Assembly: GCF_016613415.1 (NCBI RefSeq)
Contig: NZ_JACWCT010000152.1
Location: 1-32,384, forward strand
Source of the DNA: Methylobacterium ajmalii
GTDB taxonomy: Bacteria; Pseudomonadota; Alphaproteobacteria; Rhizobiales; Beijerinckiaceae
Length of the DNA: 32,384 nt
Direction: 5' to 3'
Part shown: positions 1-7,483 of the stretch, one piece after another
Layout: each line of letters begins with the position of its first letter
Numbering within the stretch: position 1 is the stretch's first letter
Made by a program: the position numbers and the translations under genes
Notes under the pieces: model-generated
Told to the model about the DNA's origin: nothing
The model's database searches: none
Seen by the model: only the letters and a program-made list of their open reading frames with translations

Positions 1-1
1 G

Positions 2-253
2 GCGACGCGCGGGGCCGGGGCGCCGCCGGCCCGGCGCGTCGCCGGAGCGCCGCCCCGGATCGCCGCGACGCGGCCGGTGCGGTACGCCCCGCCAGACCTG
101 CAGGCGCCCACCGATCTGTGGATCGACGCCCGGGCCGACCGGATCCGCCGCGCTCGGGACGGCGGCTACCTCGTGATGCGCCGCACCACGATCGAGGACG
201 CGACGGGGCGGCGGATCGAGGTGCTGCGTCCCCTCGACGACGACGACGAATAG
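2..253 (+). CDS. 3' end of an unidentified protein (5' truncated by window edge)
   Basis: An open frame runs from the window edge to a TAG at 251-253. It encodes about 83 residues ending in an acidic tail of four Asp and one Glu. The first half is Ala/Pro/Arg-rich low complexity. The last 55 residues look like a compact domain, with a stretch around LWIDARADRIRRARDGG. I do not recognise the family. Codon third positions are strongly G/C, which fits the local coding style, and the frame stops 16 bp before the convergent stop of the TauE gene. Support is only compositional and positional, so the reading is moderate. A competing minus-strand frame at 166-369 is less convincing. Confidence 0.45.
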   Translation, partial: ATRGAGAPPARRVAGAPPRIAATRPVRYAPPDLQAPTDLWIDARADRIRRARDGGYLVMRRTTIEDATGRRIEVLRPLDDDDE

Positions 254-269
254 GGCGCAGCCGCTCGCC

Positions 270-1034
270 TCACAGCCACGGCTGCAGGGCGAGGTGGGCG
301 CCGAGGAGCAGCAGGCCGATCAGGAAGGCGCGCCGGAAGGTCGGCGCCGAGACCCGGCCGCGCAGCCACTGCCCGGCCGCCATGCCGAGGAGCGCCGGCG
401 CCAGGGTGACGAGGGAGGCCGCCCCGGCGGCGAGAGGCAGCGCGCCCTCCCGGGCGAGGCCGGCGGCGAGCGCCACGGTCGAGACCGTGAAGGAGAGGCC
501 GAGCGCCTGGATCAGCCCGTCCCGGTCGAGGTTCAGGGCCTGGAGGTAGGGCACGGCCGGGATCACGAAGACGCCGGTCGCCCCGGTGACGAGGCCGGTG
601 GCGAGGCCGACGAGGGGCGAGAGCCAGGGCTCGGCCCGAGGCGGCACCCGGACCGACAGACCGGCGAGCCCGGTGACCGCGTAGGCGACGAGGGCGATGC
701 CGAGCGCGCTCGCCGGCCCCGGTCCCCGCGCCCCGGCGATCAGCCCGGCGCTCGCCACGGTGCCGACGGCGATGGCCGCCATCATCGGCCCGAGCCGGCG
801 CGCCAGGCCCCCGAAGCGCGGGCCGGCCAGGAGCTGCCAGATATTGGTGACGAAGGAGGGCACGATCAGCAGCGCCGCGGCCTGGGCCGGGCTCATCACG
901 GTGGCGAGCAGCCCCACCGCCACGGTCGGCAGGCCGAGGCCGATCACGCCCTTGACGAAGCCGGCGACGAGGAAGGTGGCGAGGATCACCGCCCAGCCGA
1001 GCGGGCCGGCGGTGCCGGCGAGGAGATCGGTCAC
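270..1034 (-). CDS. Sulfite exporter TauE/SafE family membrane protein
   Basis: This 254-residue protein consists almost entirely of hydrophobic helices, about eight transmembrane segments. The TauE/SafE hallmark GFVKGVIGLGLPTVAVGLL lies near the N-terminus, and the second half-repeat contains GLATGLVTGATGVFVIPAVP. Members of this family are inner-membrane permeases that export sulfite, sulfoacetate or other organosulfur anions; the substrate here cannot be read from the sequence. The GTG start at 1034 is chosen because the frame continues far upstream only as Arg/Pro-rich shadow sequence, while membrane coding begins exactly here. The gene lies 11 bp downstream of the small membrane-protein gene at 1046-1252 on the same strand, so the two are probably co-transcribed. 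Confidence 0.85.
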   Translation of the reverse strand: MTDLLAGTAGPLGWAVILATFLVAGFVKGVIGLGLPTVAVGLLATVMSPAQAAALLIVPSFVTNIWQLLAGPRFGGLARRLGPMMAAIAVGTVASAGLIAGARGPGPASALGIALVAYAVTGLAGLSVRVPPRAEPWLSPLVGLATGLVTGATGVFVIPAVPYLQALNLDRDGLIQALGLSFTVSTVALAAGLAREGALPLAAGAASLVTLAPALLGMAAGQWLRGRVSAPTFRRAFLIGLLLLGAHLALQPWL

Positions 1035-1045
1035 TGCGGATCCGG

Positions 1046-1252
1046 TCAGTCGCGGCCGATCAGGTCCTGGAGCATCGATTCCTGGCTCGGCAGCGGCGAA
1101 CCGACGATCTCCGGCTCCCCGACCCGCGGCAGGACCGAGGCGTCGACCGGGTGCCCTTCGAGGAGCAGGCCGGCGGCGACGATCGCCAGGGCGAGGGCGA
1201 CGAGACCGAGCGGGCCGGGGCCACCGGAGCTGAGCGGGATGCGCGGCGGCAT
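1046..1252 (-). CDS. Small single-span membrane protein, unknown function
   Basis: This 68-residue protein starts with MPPRIPLSSG. It has one clear hydrophobic segment (about residues 15-31, GLVALALAIVAAGLLL) followed by a polar tail ending QDLIGRD. A good Shine-Dalgarno GGAGG lies about nine bases before the ATG at 1252, which fixes the start and argues that this is a real gene. It ends 11 bp before the TauE-type permease gene, suggesting an operon and perhaps an accessory role. No family is recognised. Confidence 0.6.
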   Translation of the reverse strand: MPPRIPLSSGGPGPLGLVALALAIVAAGLLLEGHPVDASVLPRVGEPEIVGSPLPSQESMLQDLIGRD

Positions 1253-1415
1253 GGATGGACGTCCTCCGGTGGCAACGGCCCGAGCTTGGGCGGCGCCGGA
1301 GGGGGTAACAAGCCGTAAGGGACGAATGTTGCCTTCGTGCGGGCCAGAGGCCCGGGCGGACCACAGGCCCGGGCGGCTCGAAGTCCGAGGGGACCGCCGG
1401 AGCACGCCGGTCGCG

Positions 1416-1820
1416 TCAGGGCTCGGACGGCCCGGCGAGGTCCCGCAGCAGCGCCATCGTCTCGTCCATCCGCGCGACCGGGACGAAGAGGTGATCGTGG
1501 TGGAAGGCCGAGACCGCGTTGACGGCGATGCCGGCTTCCGCGAGGCGCGCCGTCACGGCGGCGAGGAAGCCGACCGCCGACAGGGAGGAATGCACCGCGA
1601 GCGTGATCCAGCCGCACGGGAAGGCGCCGTCAAGCCCGGCCCGCGCCGCCTCGTCCCCGGTCAGGATCAGGGTCGTCCCCTCGGCCTCGCGAAAGCGCAT
1701 CGCCGGGTCGAGCCCCGCCGGCACCGCGCCGTCCGGCAGGGTCGCGAAGACGTAGCTGCCCGGCCGCCGCTCCGGCCGCATCCCGGCGAGGAGCCGCGCG
1801 AGGTCGGTCTCGCCGGTCAT
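1416..1820 (-). CDS. ACT domain-containing protein (ACT_7/DUF2241 type)
   Basis: A 134-residue protein. The N-terminal half resembles the DUF2241 region, with the YVFATLPDG motif followed by FREAEGTTLIL. The C-terminal half is an ACT-like ligand-binding fold containing CGWITLAVHSSLSAVGFLAAV and an HHDHLFVPV strand. ACT domains usually bind amino acids and regulate enzymes or transport; no ligand is assigned here. The ATG overlaps the stop of the upstream thioesterase gene in an ATGA, so the two are translationally coupled. The 163 bp between its stop and the next start (1253-1415) hold only G/C-rich sequence and the Shine-Dalgarno of the small membrane gene. Confidence 0.8.
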   Translation of the reverse strand: MTGETDLARLLAGMRPERRPGSYVFATLPDGAVPAGLDPAMRFREAEGTTLILTGDEAARAGLDGAFPCGWITLAVHSSLSAVGFLAAVTARLAEAGIAVNAVSAFHHDHLFVPVARMDETMALLRDLAGPSEP

Positions 1821-2254
1821 GCGGTGAGCGACTCCAGCGCCCGGCGCAGCTCCGCCGGCAGGGGCACCGGGCGCTGCGTCGCCCGGTCGACGTAGACGTG
1901 GACGAAGTGCCCCTGTGCGGCGGCCGCCTCCTCGTCCTCGCGGAACAGCCCGACCTCGTAGCGCACGCTCGACGTGCCGAGATGCGCGACCCGGATTCCG
2001 GCCGTCACCCGGTCGGGAAACGCCATCGAGCGGAAGTAGCGGCAACCGGTCTCGACCACGAGGCCGATCACCGGACTTTTCGCGATATCGAGAACGCCGT
2101 CGGCGATCAGCACGCTGTTCACCGCCGTGTCGAAGAACGCGTAATAGACCACGTTGTTGACGTGGCCGTAGACGTCGTTGTCGGCCCAGCGGGTGGTGAT
2201 CGGCACGAAGCGCCGGTAGGCGGCGCGGGTCTCGGGGGGCGTGCGGCCGCTCAA
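1817..2254 (-). CDS. Acyl-CoA thioesterase, 4HBT hotdog family
   Basis: This 145-residue hotdog-fold thioesterase carries the family motif TRWADNDVYGHVNN at residues 21-34. Asp27, the second Asp of the motif, aligns with the catalytic aspartate of 4-hydroxybenzoyl-CoA thioesterase. The length is normal for the FadM/YbgC-like group, and the protein is cytosolic. It probably hydrolyses an acyl-CoA or aryl-CoA; the precise substrate is unknown. It is the first gene of a two-gene unit with the ACT-domain protein (4-bp ATGA overlap). Structured repeat A begins about 40 bp upstream of its start. Confidence 0.85.
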   Translation of the reverse strand: MSGRTPPETRAAYRRFVPITTRWADNDVYGHVNNVVYYAFFDTAVNSVLIADGVLDIAKSPVIGLVVETGCRYFRSMAFPDRVTAGIRVAHLGTSSVRYEVGLFREDEEAAAAQGHFVHVYVDRATQRPVPLPAELRRALESLTA

Positions 2255-2294
2255 AGGGCTGTCTCTCGTTTCACCGTCGGCAGAAGGCCGAGCC

Positions 2295-2397
2295 TAGAGC
2301 ACTTCACGATCGCGCTGCAATCGCGAAACTCGCTAAGTCATTGTTTTGTCGCATTTTCTGAGACGACCCGGTTTCCACTTCGTCGGAAAATGCTCTA
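2295..2397 (-). repeat. Structured intergenic repeat, copy A (103 bp)
   Basis: The element is bounded by a perfect inverted repeat, TAGAGCA (2295-2301) and TGCTCTA (2391-2397). Read on the minus strand, its 5' hairpin has an outer stem pairing 2386-2393 with 2351-2358 (GAAAATGC/GCATTTTC) and an inner stem 2380-2384 with 2362-2366, with a loop containing AAGTGG and ACCGG. A weaker 3' hairpin follows. It aligns over its full length with copies B and C. It lies between the thioesterase and the aldo/keto reductase gene. Confidence 0.75.
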
Positions 2398-2499
2398 AGC
2401 AGATTTCGCAAAAGTGTTCACCGGTTTTGCGACAACAATCTGCGACGCAACACTGACCTAAGCAGACGAAGCGTTGGCCTGCCAACGCAAGTCTGCTTA
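2396..2499 (+). repeat. Structured intergenic repeat, copy B (104 bp), with long perfect palindrome
   Basis: The element is bounded by TAAGCAGA (2396-2403) and TCTGCTTA (2492-2499). Its 5' hairpin pairs GCAGATT (2399-2405) with AATCTGC (2437-2443), and CGCAAAA (2407-2413) with TTTTGCG (2425-2431). Its 3' half is a long hairpin: CTAAGCAGAC (2458-2467) pairs with GTCTGCTTAG (2491-2500), and inside it GCGTTGGC pairs with GCCAACGC across a 2-base loop (2471-2488). It lies head to head with copy A, sharing the dinucleotide TA at 2396-2397. Confidence 0.8.
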
Positions 2500-2530
2500 G
2501 GCCGGCCCGGCGCCGCCGATCAAGCGGCAC

Positions 2531-3358
2531 TCACGTCCCGAAGGTCTCCGGGTCAGGCCCCATCCGGCCCGCCGGGTCGTCGAGGGCCTCGATCCGCGCG
2601 AGGTCGTCGGCATCGAGGGCGAAGCCCGCCACGTCGCGGTTCTCGCGGATGCGGGCGGGCGTCGCGGATTTCGGGATCGCGACGTTGCCGATGTCGAGCT
2701 GCCAGCGCAGCACGACCTGGGCCGGGGTGCGGCCGTGCTTCTCGGCGATCGCCCGGATCGCCGGATCGTCGAGCACCCCGCCGCGGCCGAGCGGCGCCCA
2801 GGCCTCGGTGACGATGCCGGCCTCGGCATGGAAGGCCCGCAGGGCGTCCTGCTGGAAGCGCGGATGCAGCTCGACCTGGTTGATCGCCGGCGTCGAGCCG
2901 GTGGCGTCGATGACGCGCTTGAGGTGCTCGATCGTGAAGTTCGAGACGCCGATCGAGCGGGCGCGGCCGTCCTCGCGCAGGCGCATCAGGGCGCGCCAGG
3001 TGTCGAGATAGGCGCCGCGCTGCGGCACCGGCCAGTGGACGAGGTAGAGGTCGACGTGGTCGAGGCCGAGGCGGGCGAGCGAGTCCTCGCAGGCCCGCAG
3101 GGTCTCGTCGTAGCCGTGGCGGTCGTTCCAGACCTTGGTGGCGACGAAGACCTCCTCGCGCGGCAGGCCCGAGGCCGCGATGGCGCGGCCGACCCCGGCC
3201 TCGTTGCCGTAGACCGCCGCGGTATCGATCGAGCGGTAGCCGGCCTCGAGCGCCGCCCCGACGATCGCCGGGGCCTCCTCGTTCTCGAGCCGCCACACCC
3301 CGAAGCCGAGCTGGGGGATGCGCTTCCCGTCGTTCAGGGTCAGGACGGCGTCGGACAT
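2531..3358 (-). CDS. Aldo/keto reductase (2,5-diketo-gluconate reductase-like)
   Basis: This 275-residue NADPH-dependent aldo/keto reductase has a complete active-site tetrad: Asp45 and Tyr50 (in DTAAVYGNE), Lys75 (in VATKVW) and His108 (in LVHWP). The family signatures GYRSIDTA, GVSNF and the C-terminal IPKSATPARIREN cofactor region are all present, and the length is typical of the DkgA/DkgB group. It reduces aldehydes or ketones in the cytosol; the substrate cannot be fixed from sequence. The ATG at 3358 is kept because family homology begins within a few residues. The gene follows the ABC substrate-binding gene on the same strand, separated by 91 bp that hold an 11-bp inverted repeat. Repeats A and B lie downstream. 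Confidence 0.9.
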   Translation of the reverse strand: MSDAVLTLNDGKRIPQLGFGVWRLENEEAPAIVGAALEAGYRSIDTAAVYGNEAGVGRAIAASGLPREEVFVATKVWNDRHGYDETLRACEDSLARLGLDHVDLYLVHWPVPQRGAYLDTWRALMRLREDGRARSIGVSNFTIEHLKRVIDATGSTPAINQVELHPRFQQDALRAFHAEAGIVTEAWAPLGRGGVLDDPAIRAIAEKHGRTPAQVVLRWQLDIGNVAIPKSATPARIRENRDVAGFALDADDLARIEALDDPAGRMGPDPETFGT

Positions 3359-3367
3359 GGGAAACTC

Positions 3368-3420
3368 TCGGCGGGGCCTGACAGGGGTGCGAACTCCTGA
3401 TCTGGGTCGGGCCCCGCCGA
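3368..3420 (-). promoter_or_regulatory. Inverted repeat immediately before the aldo/keto reductase start
   Basis: TCGGCGGGGCC (3368-3378) and GGCCCCGCCGA (3410-3420) form a perfect 11-bp inverted repeat with a 31-base loop. In the minus-strand transcript the second arm ends only about ten bases before the aldo/keto reductase start codon, next to the GAGAG ribosome-binding region. It could attenuate read-through from the upstream transporter gene or mask the ribosome-binding site. There is no U-tract, so it is not a classic terminator. Confidence 0.35.
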
Positions 3421-3449
3421 AGTCGAGGCGGCGGTCGGGCGCGGCTCCC

Positions 3450-4664
3450 CTACTTCACCAGCGGGCAGCCGCCCTCGGCCATCGGCCGGAAGGCCTGGTC
3501 GCCCGGCACGGTGTCGAGGAGCTTGTAGTAGTCGTACGGCCCCTTGCTCTCGGCCGGGCTCTTCACCTCGTACAGAAAGACGTCGTGCACGGCGCGGCCG
3601 TCCTGGCGCACCGTAACGGTGCCGAAGAGCGGATCGTTGATCGGCTTCTCGCGCATCGCCGCCACGACCTTCTCGCCCTCGATCGTGCCGGTGTCGCGCA
3701 CCGCCCGCAGGTAGGCCAGGGTCGAGGAATAGACGCCGGCGTGGTTCTCGGTCGGCATCCGGCCGTTCATCCGCTCGGCGAAGCGCTTGGCGAACGCGCG
3801 GGTGCCGTCGGTGCGGTCCCAGTAGAAGGCGCTGGCGAGCTGGAGCCCCTGCGCCGCCTTGAGGCCCAGCGCATGGGTATCGGAGAGCTGCACGAACAGG
3901 GCGGCGAGCCGCATCTGGGGCATCAACCCGAACTCCGCCGCCTGCTTGACGGCGTTGATCATGTCGGCGCCGGTATCGGCGAGCGCCAGCACCTGAGCGC
4001 CCGAGCCCTGGGCCGAGAGCAGCGGCGAGGCGAAGTCGCCGGCATTGAGCGGGTGCTTGGTCGACCCCTTCACGGTGCCGCCGACGGCCTTCAGCGCCAC
4101 GGTGGCGTCGCGCTCCAGCGCGTGGCCGAGCGCGTAGTCGACGGTGACGAAGTACCACGACTTGCCGCCGCGGCCGGCGACGGCACGCGCGGTGGCCGAA
4201 CCCTGCGCCCAGGTGTCGGACACCCACTGCACGGTCGTCGGCGCGCAGGCCTTGCCGGTGAGGTCAGAGGTGAGCGCGCTCGAGGCCAGCGCCACCCGGT
4301 GGCGCTCCCGCATCAGGTTCGCGACCGCCAGCGCGACCGCCGAGTTCGGCAGATCGACGATGGTCGAGACGCCCTCCTGGTCGAGCCAGCGGCGGGCGGT
4401 GGCGAGCCCGATATCGGGCTTGTTCTGGTGGTCGGCCGAGACGACCTCGACCTTCAGCTCGCCGGCCTCCTTGGCGAACTCCTCCACCGCGAGCTGCGCG
4501 GCCGTGACCGAGCCGGTGCCGGCCTGGTCGGCGAAAGGCCCGCTCATGTCGCTGAGCACGCCGACCTTGATCGGCGCCTTGGAATCCTGCGCCAGCGCGG
4601 AGGTGCCGAGCGCGAGCGACAGGGCGAGGCCGGCGAGACCGGCGGCCCGAGAGCGGAACGACAT
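3450..4664 (-). CDS. ABC transporter substrate-binding protein, branched-chain amino acid (LivK/Peripla_BP_6) type
   Basis: A 404-residue periplasmic binding protein. The signal peptide occupies about residues 1-25 (positively charged start, Leu/Ala core, ALA-Q cleavage region). The mature domain opens with the type-I binding-fold start IKVGVLSDMSGPFAD. Motifs such as WLDQEGVSTIVDLPNSAVALAV and MKPxxLAALF-like strands match the extracellular ligand-binding family that captures amino acids, amides or aromatic acids. A GGAGG eight bases before the ATG at 4664 supports this start over the longer open frame. No permease or ATPase gene is adjacent, so the partner components must be encoded elsewhere. 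The ligand is not predictable. The gene is divergent from the cobalamin riboswitch, 232 bp away, and that gap shows no other gene. Confidence 0.88.
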   Translation of the reverse strand: MSFRSRAAGLAGLALSLALGTSALAQDSKAPIKVGVLSDMSGPFADQAGTGSVTAAQLAVEEFAKEAGELKVEVVSADHQNKPDIGLATARRWLDQEGVSTIVDLPNSAVALAVANLMRERHRVALASSALTSDLTGKACAPTTVQWVSDTWAQGSATARAVAGRGGKSWYFVTVDYALGHALERDATVALKAVGGTVKGSTKHPLNAGDFASPLLSAQGSGAQVLALADTGADMINAVKQAAEFGLMPQMRLAALFVQLSDTHALGLKAAQGLQLASAFYWDRTDGTRAFAKRFAERMNGRMPTENHAGVYSSTLAYLRAVRDTGTIEGEKVVAAMREKPINDPLFGTVTVRQDGRAVHDVFLYEVKSPAESKGPYDYYKLLDTVPGDQAFRPMAEGGCPLVK

Positions 4665-4896
4665 CGGGGATCCTCCCAGGGAGTTTTTGTCAGATCTTGT
4701 TCGCGGCCCGACCGGGCCGTTCGGGCCTCTGTATGTCAGGGGTGCGGGGCGGCGTCGATGCGGGATCGCGCGGCGTGGTTGAGAAAGCCGGGGGCTGCAT
4801 CGGCGCGGTCCGTCGCGCCGTCCGTTCTCGTCTTCCGCGTCTCTCGCGCGTCGACGACGGTTGCTCCTTGATTGCCGAATGGCTAAGCTTTTCGTC

Positions 4897-5068
4897 GACG
4901 GTTCCCTCCGGGGATCAAAAGGGAACGCGGTGAGGGCTTGCCCGAAGCCGCGGCTGCCCCCGCAACTGTAAGCGGCGAGCCTTCCATCACTCATGTCACT
5001 GGGAACCCGACACGGTTCCTGGGAAGACGATGGCAGGCGACGACCCGTGAGCCAGGAGACCTGCCGTC
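4897..5068 (+). promoter_or_regulatory. Cobalamin (B12) riboswitch
   Basis: The conserved elements of the adenosylcobalamin riboswitch occur in order: GGGAACGCGGTGAG at 4921-4934, the B12-box region GCCCCCGCAACTGTA at 4956-4970, GTCACTGGGAA at 4995-5005, CCTGGGAAGACG around 5018-5029, and GTGAGCCAGGAGACCTGCC at 5047-5065. The closing P1 helix pairs GACGG (4897-4901) with CCGTC (5064-5068). In this family cobalamin binding normally lowers expression of the downstream gene, here the TonB-dependent receptor whose ATG is about 280 bp away. A weak promoter-like pair (TTGCTC at 4861, TAAGCT at 4884, spacing 17) precedes it. Confidence 0.93.
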
Positions 5069-5273
5069 AGCCGTGGTCACACGCGAGCACGTCGGGCGGG
5101 GTGTCCTGACGGGTGTCGGGATGGGGGCGAGAGGTCCCCGTCGCGCCGTCGTTCGCGGTGACGTGCCACAGCCGCGTCCCGTCCCGCCATGTCCTCCGCC
5201 GCCCTCCCCCGATCCGCCGATGCGGCGCGCCCTCCGCGCGCCGTCCCATCACGACGACGGACCGGATGGCGAG

Positions 5274-5297
5274 AATGTAACTTTATAACGTTACATT
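5274..5297. promoter_or_regulatory. AT-rich palindrome, possible metalloregulator operator
   Basis: AATGTAAC (5274-5281) and GTTACATT (5290-5297) form a perfect 8-bp dyad around TTTATAAC. It is the only AT-rich patch in a G/C-rich leader. It lies 51 bp before the receptor ATG and about 200 bp after the riboswitch. The half-sites resemble Fur-superfamily (especially Zur-type) operators, and the spacer contains TATAAC, a possible -10 hexamer. The regulator identity is inference. Confidence 0.5.
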
Positions 5298-5347
5298 TCA
5301 GGATGGCTCCGCTACGGACGGTGCGCACGCCTCCTCTGGAAACGAAC

Positions 5348-7483
5348 ATGTCTCCCCGTCGCGCCCGCCGCCTCGCTCCCGTCGCCGCCCTCGCCGCCCC
5401 GCTCCTCGCCGCCGCGCCCGCGGGCGCCGAAGACCTGCCCCTCGATGCCATCGACGTGGCGGGCGGCCGGAACCGGGAGGTGGCCGCCCCCGGCCTCAAC
5501 CTCGCGACGCCCGCGCGCTCCGGCAGCCGGCTGGGCCTCACCCCGCTCGAGACCCCGGCGAGCCTCGACGTCATTTCCGGCGAGACGATCCGAGCCCGGG
5601 GCCAGAACACCGTCGAGGAGGCGGTGACCCAGAACGCCGTCGGCATCACCAGCGTCGCCGGCCCGGGCAACGGCAACCTCTCCTTCGCCAGCCGCGGCTT
5701 CGTCGGGCCGAGCTCGGTGCAGCAGCTCTACGACGGCACGCGGCTCTATGTCGGGGTCGGCACGGTCACCTTCCCGTTCGACACCTGGTCGGCGGAGCGG
5801 ATCGAGGTCCTGCGCGGGCCCGCCTCGGTGCTCTACGGCGAGGGCGCGATCGGCGGAATCATCAACGTGGTGCCGAAGAAGCCGGTCTTCACCGCCCTCG
5901 GCGAGGCGCGGGCGGCGATCGGTTCCGACGGCGTGGCGCGGCTCGCCCTCGACAGCGGCGGGCCGGTCGGCGAGGACCTGGCCTACCGGATCAACCTCAG
6001 CGGCAACCGGGCCGACGGCTGGGTCAAGCCCGACGGCGACTTCCGCAACCTCGCCCTCTCGGCGGCGATGACCTGGCGGGTCACGCCCGACCTGGCCGTC
6101 ACCCTCTCGCACGACCTCGGCTACAACGAGCCGACCCGCTACTGGGGCTCGCCGCTCGTCGGCAACCGGGTGCCCGACCGCCTGCGCTTCATCAACTACA
6201 ACATCCGGGATTCGCAGATCGCCTGGTTCGACAACTGGACGCAGCTGCGCACCGAATGGAACCCGAGCGCCGACATCACGGTGCGCAACACCGCCTACCG
6301 GCTCTCGACCGAGCGGCACTGGCGCGACGTCGAGCAATACACCTACCAGCCGGCGACCGGCCTGATCGGCCGCAGCGACTACATCGAGATCCTCCACCAC
6401 GAGGAGCAGATCGGCAACCGCCTCGACGCGACGCTCCGGAGCAGCCTGTTCGGCTTCAAGACCACGACGGTCGTCGGCTTCGACGTCAACCACATCGCGT
6501 TCCGGCGCGACAGCAACGCGCCGTTCGGCGGCGAGAGCACGGTCGATCCGTTCAACCCGGTCCCGGGCGCCTTCATCAACGTCGCGGGCACCCGCACCGA
6601 CATCGTGTCGCGGACCCGCCAGGCCTCGGTCTTCGCCGAGAACCGGATCGAGCTGTCGCCCCAGCTCGCCCTGGTGACGGGGGTGCGCTACGACGCCCCG
6701 ACGGTGGCGGTGAGCCGGCCGCTGGCCGGCAGCCGCTTCGAGAAGACCTTCGACTCGACGAGTTTCCGGGTCGGCGCCGTCTACACCCCGGTTCCGGATT
6801 TCGCGCTCTACGCACAATACGCCACCGCCGCCGACCCGCTCGGCAGCCTGATCACCACCAGCGTCCCGCAAGCGCAGTTCCAGCTCGCCACCGGCGAGCA
6901 GGTCGAGGCCGGCGCCAAGGGCCTGTTCGATGGCGGGCGCGGCGAGTGGACGGTGGCGGCCTACCACATCGCCAAGGACAACCTGCTCTCTCCGATCCCC
7001 GACCGGCCGACCGAGGTGGCGCAGGTCGGCAGCCAGTCCTCCCGCGGCGTCGAGGTGGCGCTGGCCTACCAGCTCTCGGACGCCTGGCGCATCGAGGCCA
7101 ACACCGCGCTGCTGAAGGCCCGCTACGACAGCTTCTCGCAGAACACCGATGCGGGCCTGGTGTCGTTCGCCGGCAAGGTCCCGGTCGACGTGCCCCAGCG
7201 CGTCACCAACGTCTGGCTCAGCTACGCCTTCGCGCCGGGCTGGGTGGCGCGGCTCGGCGTCAACGATGTCGGGCCGGTGTTCAGCGACTTCGCCAACACG
7301 GTGAAGCGGCCGGCCTACACGCTGGTGAACGCGACGCTCGACTGGCAGGTGACCCCGACCTCGCGCCTGTCGCTGCGCGGCTACAACCTCACCGACCAGA
7401 TCTACGCGGTGCGGGGCAACACCAATTCCTGGCTGCTCGGCCGGCCGCGCTCGGTCGAGCTCGCCTACCACGTCGTGTTCTGA
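5348..7483 (+). CDS. TonB-dependent outer-membrane receptor (siderophore-receptor type) under a B12 riboswitch
   Basis: A 711-residue outer-membrane receptor. The signal peptide is residues 1-27, with cleavage predicted after PAGA. A TonB-box-like segment (about 32-39) follows, then a plug domain (about 60-175) with the signatures LDVISGETI, SFASRGF, RIEVLRGPASVLYGEGAIGGIINVV, and a 22-strand-type barrel ending in the expected terminal Phe. It imports a metal chelate or corrinoid using TonB energy. The sequence looks more like FhuA/FecA-type siderophore receptors than the shorter BtuB, yet a cobalamin riboswitch lies upstream, so the cargo could be a corrinoid, a cobalt chelate or a siderophore. 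The ATG at 5348 is chosen because a proper signal peptide follows; an in-frame ATG at 5303 would add 15 residues. The stop overlaps the ATG of the PepSY gene by one base. Confidence 0.9.
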   Translation: MSPRRARRLAPVAALAAPLLAAAPAGAEDLPLDAIDVAGGRNREVAAPGLNLATPARSGSRLGLTPLETPASLDVISGETIRARGQNTVEEAVTQNAVGITSVAGPGNGNLSFASRGFVGPSSVQQLYDGTRLYVGVGTVTFPFDTWSAERIEVLRGPASVLYGEGAIGGIINVVPKKPVFTALGEARAAIGSDGVARLALDSGGPVGEDLAYRINLSGNRADGWVKPDGDFRNLALSAAMTWRVTPDLAVTLSHDLGYNEPTRYWGSPLVGNRVPDRLRFINYNIRDSQIAWFDNWTQLRTEWNPSADITVRNTAYRLSTERHWRDVEQYTYQPATGLIGRSDYIEILHHEEQIGNRLDATLRSSLFGFKTTTVVGFDVNHIAFRRDSNAPFGGESTVDPFNPVPGAFINVAGTRTDIVSRTRQASVFAENRIELSPQLALVTGVRYDAPTVAVSRPLAGSRFEKTFDSTSFRVGAVYTPVPDFALYAQYATAADPLGSLITTSVPQAQFQLATGEQVEAGAKGLFDGGRGEWTVAAYHIAKDNLLSPIPDRPTEVAQVGSQSSRGVEVALAYQLSDAWRIEANTALLKARYDSFSQNTDAGLVSFAGKVPVDVPQRVTNVWLSYAFAPGWVARLGVNDVGPVFSDFANTVKRPAYTLVNATLDWQVTPTSRLSLRGYNLTDQIYAVRGNTNSWLLGRPRSVELAYHVVF

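Noticed and set aside
1300..1330. GGGGTAACAAGCCGTAAGGG resembles the 3' end of 16S rRNA
   Set aside because: The match is short and interrupted, with no surrounding rRNA sequence; it is a chance similarity.
2333..2530. Small minus-strand frame containing SRLALAGQRF, also echoed near 13150-13200
   Set aside because: The shared peptide comes from the structured DNA repeat read in a frame, not from related proteins.
4938..5288. Open frame across the riboswitch and leader
   Set aside because: It overlaps the conserved cobalamin riboswitch core and has no recognisable protein pattern.
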